DNA of 64,000 nt from JAJDTT01 sp022827025 (GTDB lineage Bacteria > Acidobacteriota > UBA6911 > RPQK01 > JAJDTT01): the NCBI GenBank assembly GCA_965203535.1, contig OZ241897.1, positions 2,480,001 through 2,544,000 of the forward strand. Reading direction: 5' to 3'. Below the pieces are notes generated by a model. The model searched no databases, had not been told where the DNA came from, and saw only the letters and a program-made list of their open reading frames with translations. The position numbers and the translations under genes were made by a program. Below, piece after piece: positions 63,149 through 64,000 of the stretch; position 1 is the stretch's first letter, and each line of letters starts with the position of its first letter.

Positions 63149-63739
63149 ATGCCAGACGAAATCAGTCCGGATGAGTTGGCGGCAATCGTCAAGAGAGCCC
63201 AGCGGGGTTCCGCCGCCGACTTTCATGCGCTCTACGAGCTGTTCGTCAAGCGCATTTACAATTTTATCTTACGGCTGATCGGGTCTAGGGAAGATGCCGA
63301 AGACCTCACACAGGAAACCTTCCTCAAGGTTCACCGGGAGCTCAAGAGGCTCCGGGACCCGAAACAATTTCGTTACTGGCTCTACCGAATCGCCAGGAAC
63401 GAGGTCTACCAGAAGCTCCGCCGCACCAAGAAGGTCAGTGAAATCTCTCTGGATGGAGAGGAAGGTCCGCTGGACTGGCTCCTGGCCGATGAGGGCATGG
63501 AGTTGGATCCGGAGCGGGCGTTTCTTTCTCAAGAGCTCAATCAGGTCATTCTCAGCGCCTTGCAGTCGCTCACGCCCAAGTATCGCGACGTGTTCGTGCT
63601 GGCTGTTTTCCAGAAGATGAAGTACGTAGAAATTTCTAAAATCGTGGGTCGGTCGTTGCTTTCGGTGAAGACCGACATCTATCGCGCCAGGCTGGTGGTG
63701 AAAGACCACGTGAAGACCTACCTGGGGAAGAAGCGATGA
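63149..63739 (+). CDS. ECF-type RNA polymerase sigma factor
   Basis: 196 residues. Region 2: FHALYELFVKRIYNFILRLI with GSREDAEDLTQETFLKVHRE (the DAEDLTQE core), then RYWLYRIARNEVYQKLRR; region 4: LQSLTPKYRDVFVLAVFQKM with EISKIVGRSLLSVKTDIYRA as the helix-turn-helix. Directs RNA polymerase to a dedicated set of promoters, usually for envelope stress. The next gene starts within its stop (ATGA overlap) and is the likely anti-sigma factor. Confidence 0.93.
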   Translation: MPDEISPDELAAIVKRAQRGSAADFHALYELFVKRIYNFILRLIGSREDAEDLTQETFLKVHRELKRLRDPKQFRYWLYRIARNEVYQKLRRTKKVSEISLDGEEGPLDWLLADEGMELDPERAFLSQELNQVILSALQSLTPKYRDVFVLAVFQKMKYVEISKIVGRSLLSVKTDIYRARLVVKDHVKTYLGKKR

Positions 63740-64000
63740 GCCGCTGCTGCCGGGGCTTTCTGCTTTCGATTTCGGCGCTGGCCGACGACAACCTGGATGC
63801 GGCGTCCGTGCCGTCGGTGAGGGCCCAACTCGCCGCGTGCCCCGAGTGCGCCCGATTCTACGAAGAGCAGCGGGAGTTGTCGGACTGGCTCAGGGCCGGG
63901 TCGCCGGACGTGGATCCGGCTCCCGAGATCTGGAGCCGGATCGAGTCGAGGCTGCCGGTTTCCCGGGGCTCTCTCTGGGAGCAGTTGGGATCGGGACTGG
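63736..64000 (+). CDS. Probable anti-sigma factor, 3' end outside window
   Basis: 88 codons are visible. The start SRCCRGFLLSISALADDNLD and RAQLAACPECARFYEEQREL resemble the zf-HC2 anti-sigma domain, but the histidine of the usual HLxxCxxC motif is replaced by glutamine (AQLAACPEC), so zinc binding may be altered or absent. Gene order and the 4-nt overlap with the ECF sigma gene support the role. A membrane helix and effector domain would lie past the right edge. Confidence 0.7.
   Translation, partial: MSRCCRGFLLSISALADDNLDAASVPSVRAQLAACPECARFYEEQRELSDWLRAGSPDVDPAPEIWSRIESRLPVSRGSLWEQLGSGL

Overview
The window is GC-rich bacterial chromosome, probably from an uncultured Acidobacteriota-like organism. 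This is inferred from general character: the tuf-secE-nusG-rpl-rpoBC order, an RpoB with an N-terminal cysteine-rich insertion, a UbiA/MqnP-like prenyltransferase, secreted DUF1080 and BNR proteins, and very dense short hairpin repeats. No rRNA gene or marker search was available to prove it.

Layout. 1-4.2 kb (minus): truncated Cache-HAMP sensor, MenC/NSAR-type enolase-superfamily enzyme, and a HyuB-type protein without HyuA. 4.4-9.7 kb (plus): UbiA-family prenyltransferase overlapping a type IV pilus set (pilB-, pilT- and pilC-like genes and a pilin). 10.1-24.4 kb (minus): the information-processing block, transcribed tRNA-Thr(TGT), tRNA-Tyr, tRNA-Gly, tRNA-Thr(GGT), tuf, rpmG, tRNA-Trp, secE, nusG, rplK, rplA, rplJ, rplL, rpoB, rpoC. 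24.9-33.2 kb (minus): a surface-glycan block of glycosyltransferases, a methyltransferase and a TMTC-like membrane/TPR protein, bracketed by two direct copies of a 254-bp repeat. 33.7-40.4 kb: an accessory island with two paralogous XRE regulators around a 332-residue protein, a VapBC-type toxin-antitoxin pair, a 113-bp tandem array, a tRNA fragment beside a truncated tyrosine recombinase, small membrane proteins and decayed group II intron or insertion-sequence debris. 40.5-58 kb: a second glycan block with a Wzm/Wzt ABC exporter, a double methyltransferase and six GT2 enzymes, interleaved with small coiled-coil membrane genes, a secreted BNR protein and a DUF1080 protein. 59-64 kb: secreted or membrane proteins of unknown role, then an ECF sigma factor with a probable anti-sigma gene cut by the right edge.

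The two glycan blocks plausibly work together. GT2/GT4 enzymes and methyltransferases would build a polysaccharide on a lipid carrier, Wzm/Wzt would export it, and the TMTC-like protein may glycosylate proteins.

Three features stand out. (1) A hairpin repeat family fills nearly every gap, including inside the ribosomal/RNA polymerase operon. Its stems vary with compensating changes while the loop stays close to TTTCC or its complement, and several genes end inside these repeats and take a short tail and stop codon from them. (2) At least nine small genes encode one membrane segment followed by a coiled coil. They sit among the glycan genes, are repeatedly duplicated, and differ by whole heptads or 11-residue units. 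(3) A 644-bp group II intron with both ends intact but almost no reverse transcriptase sits exactly in the loop of one of the hairpin repeats.
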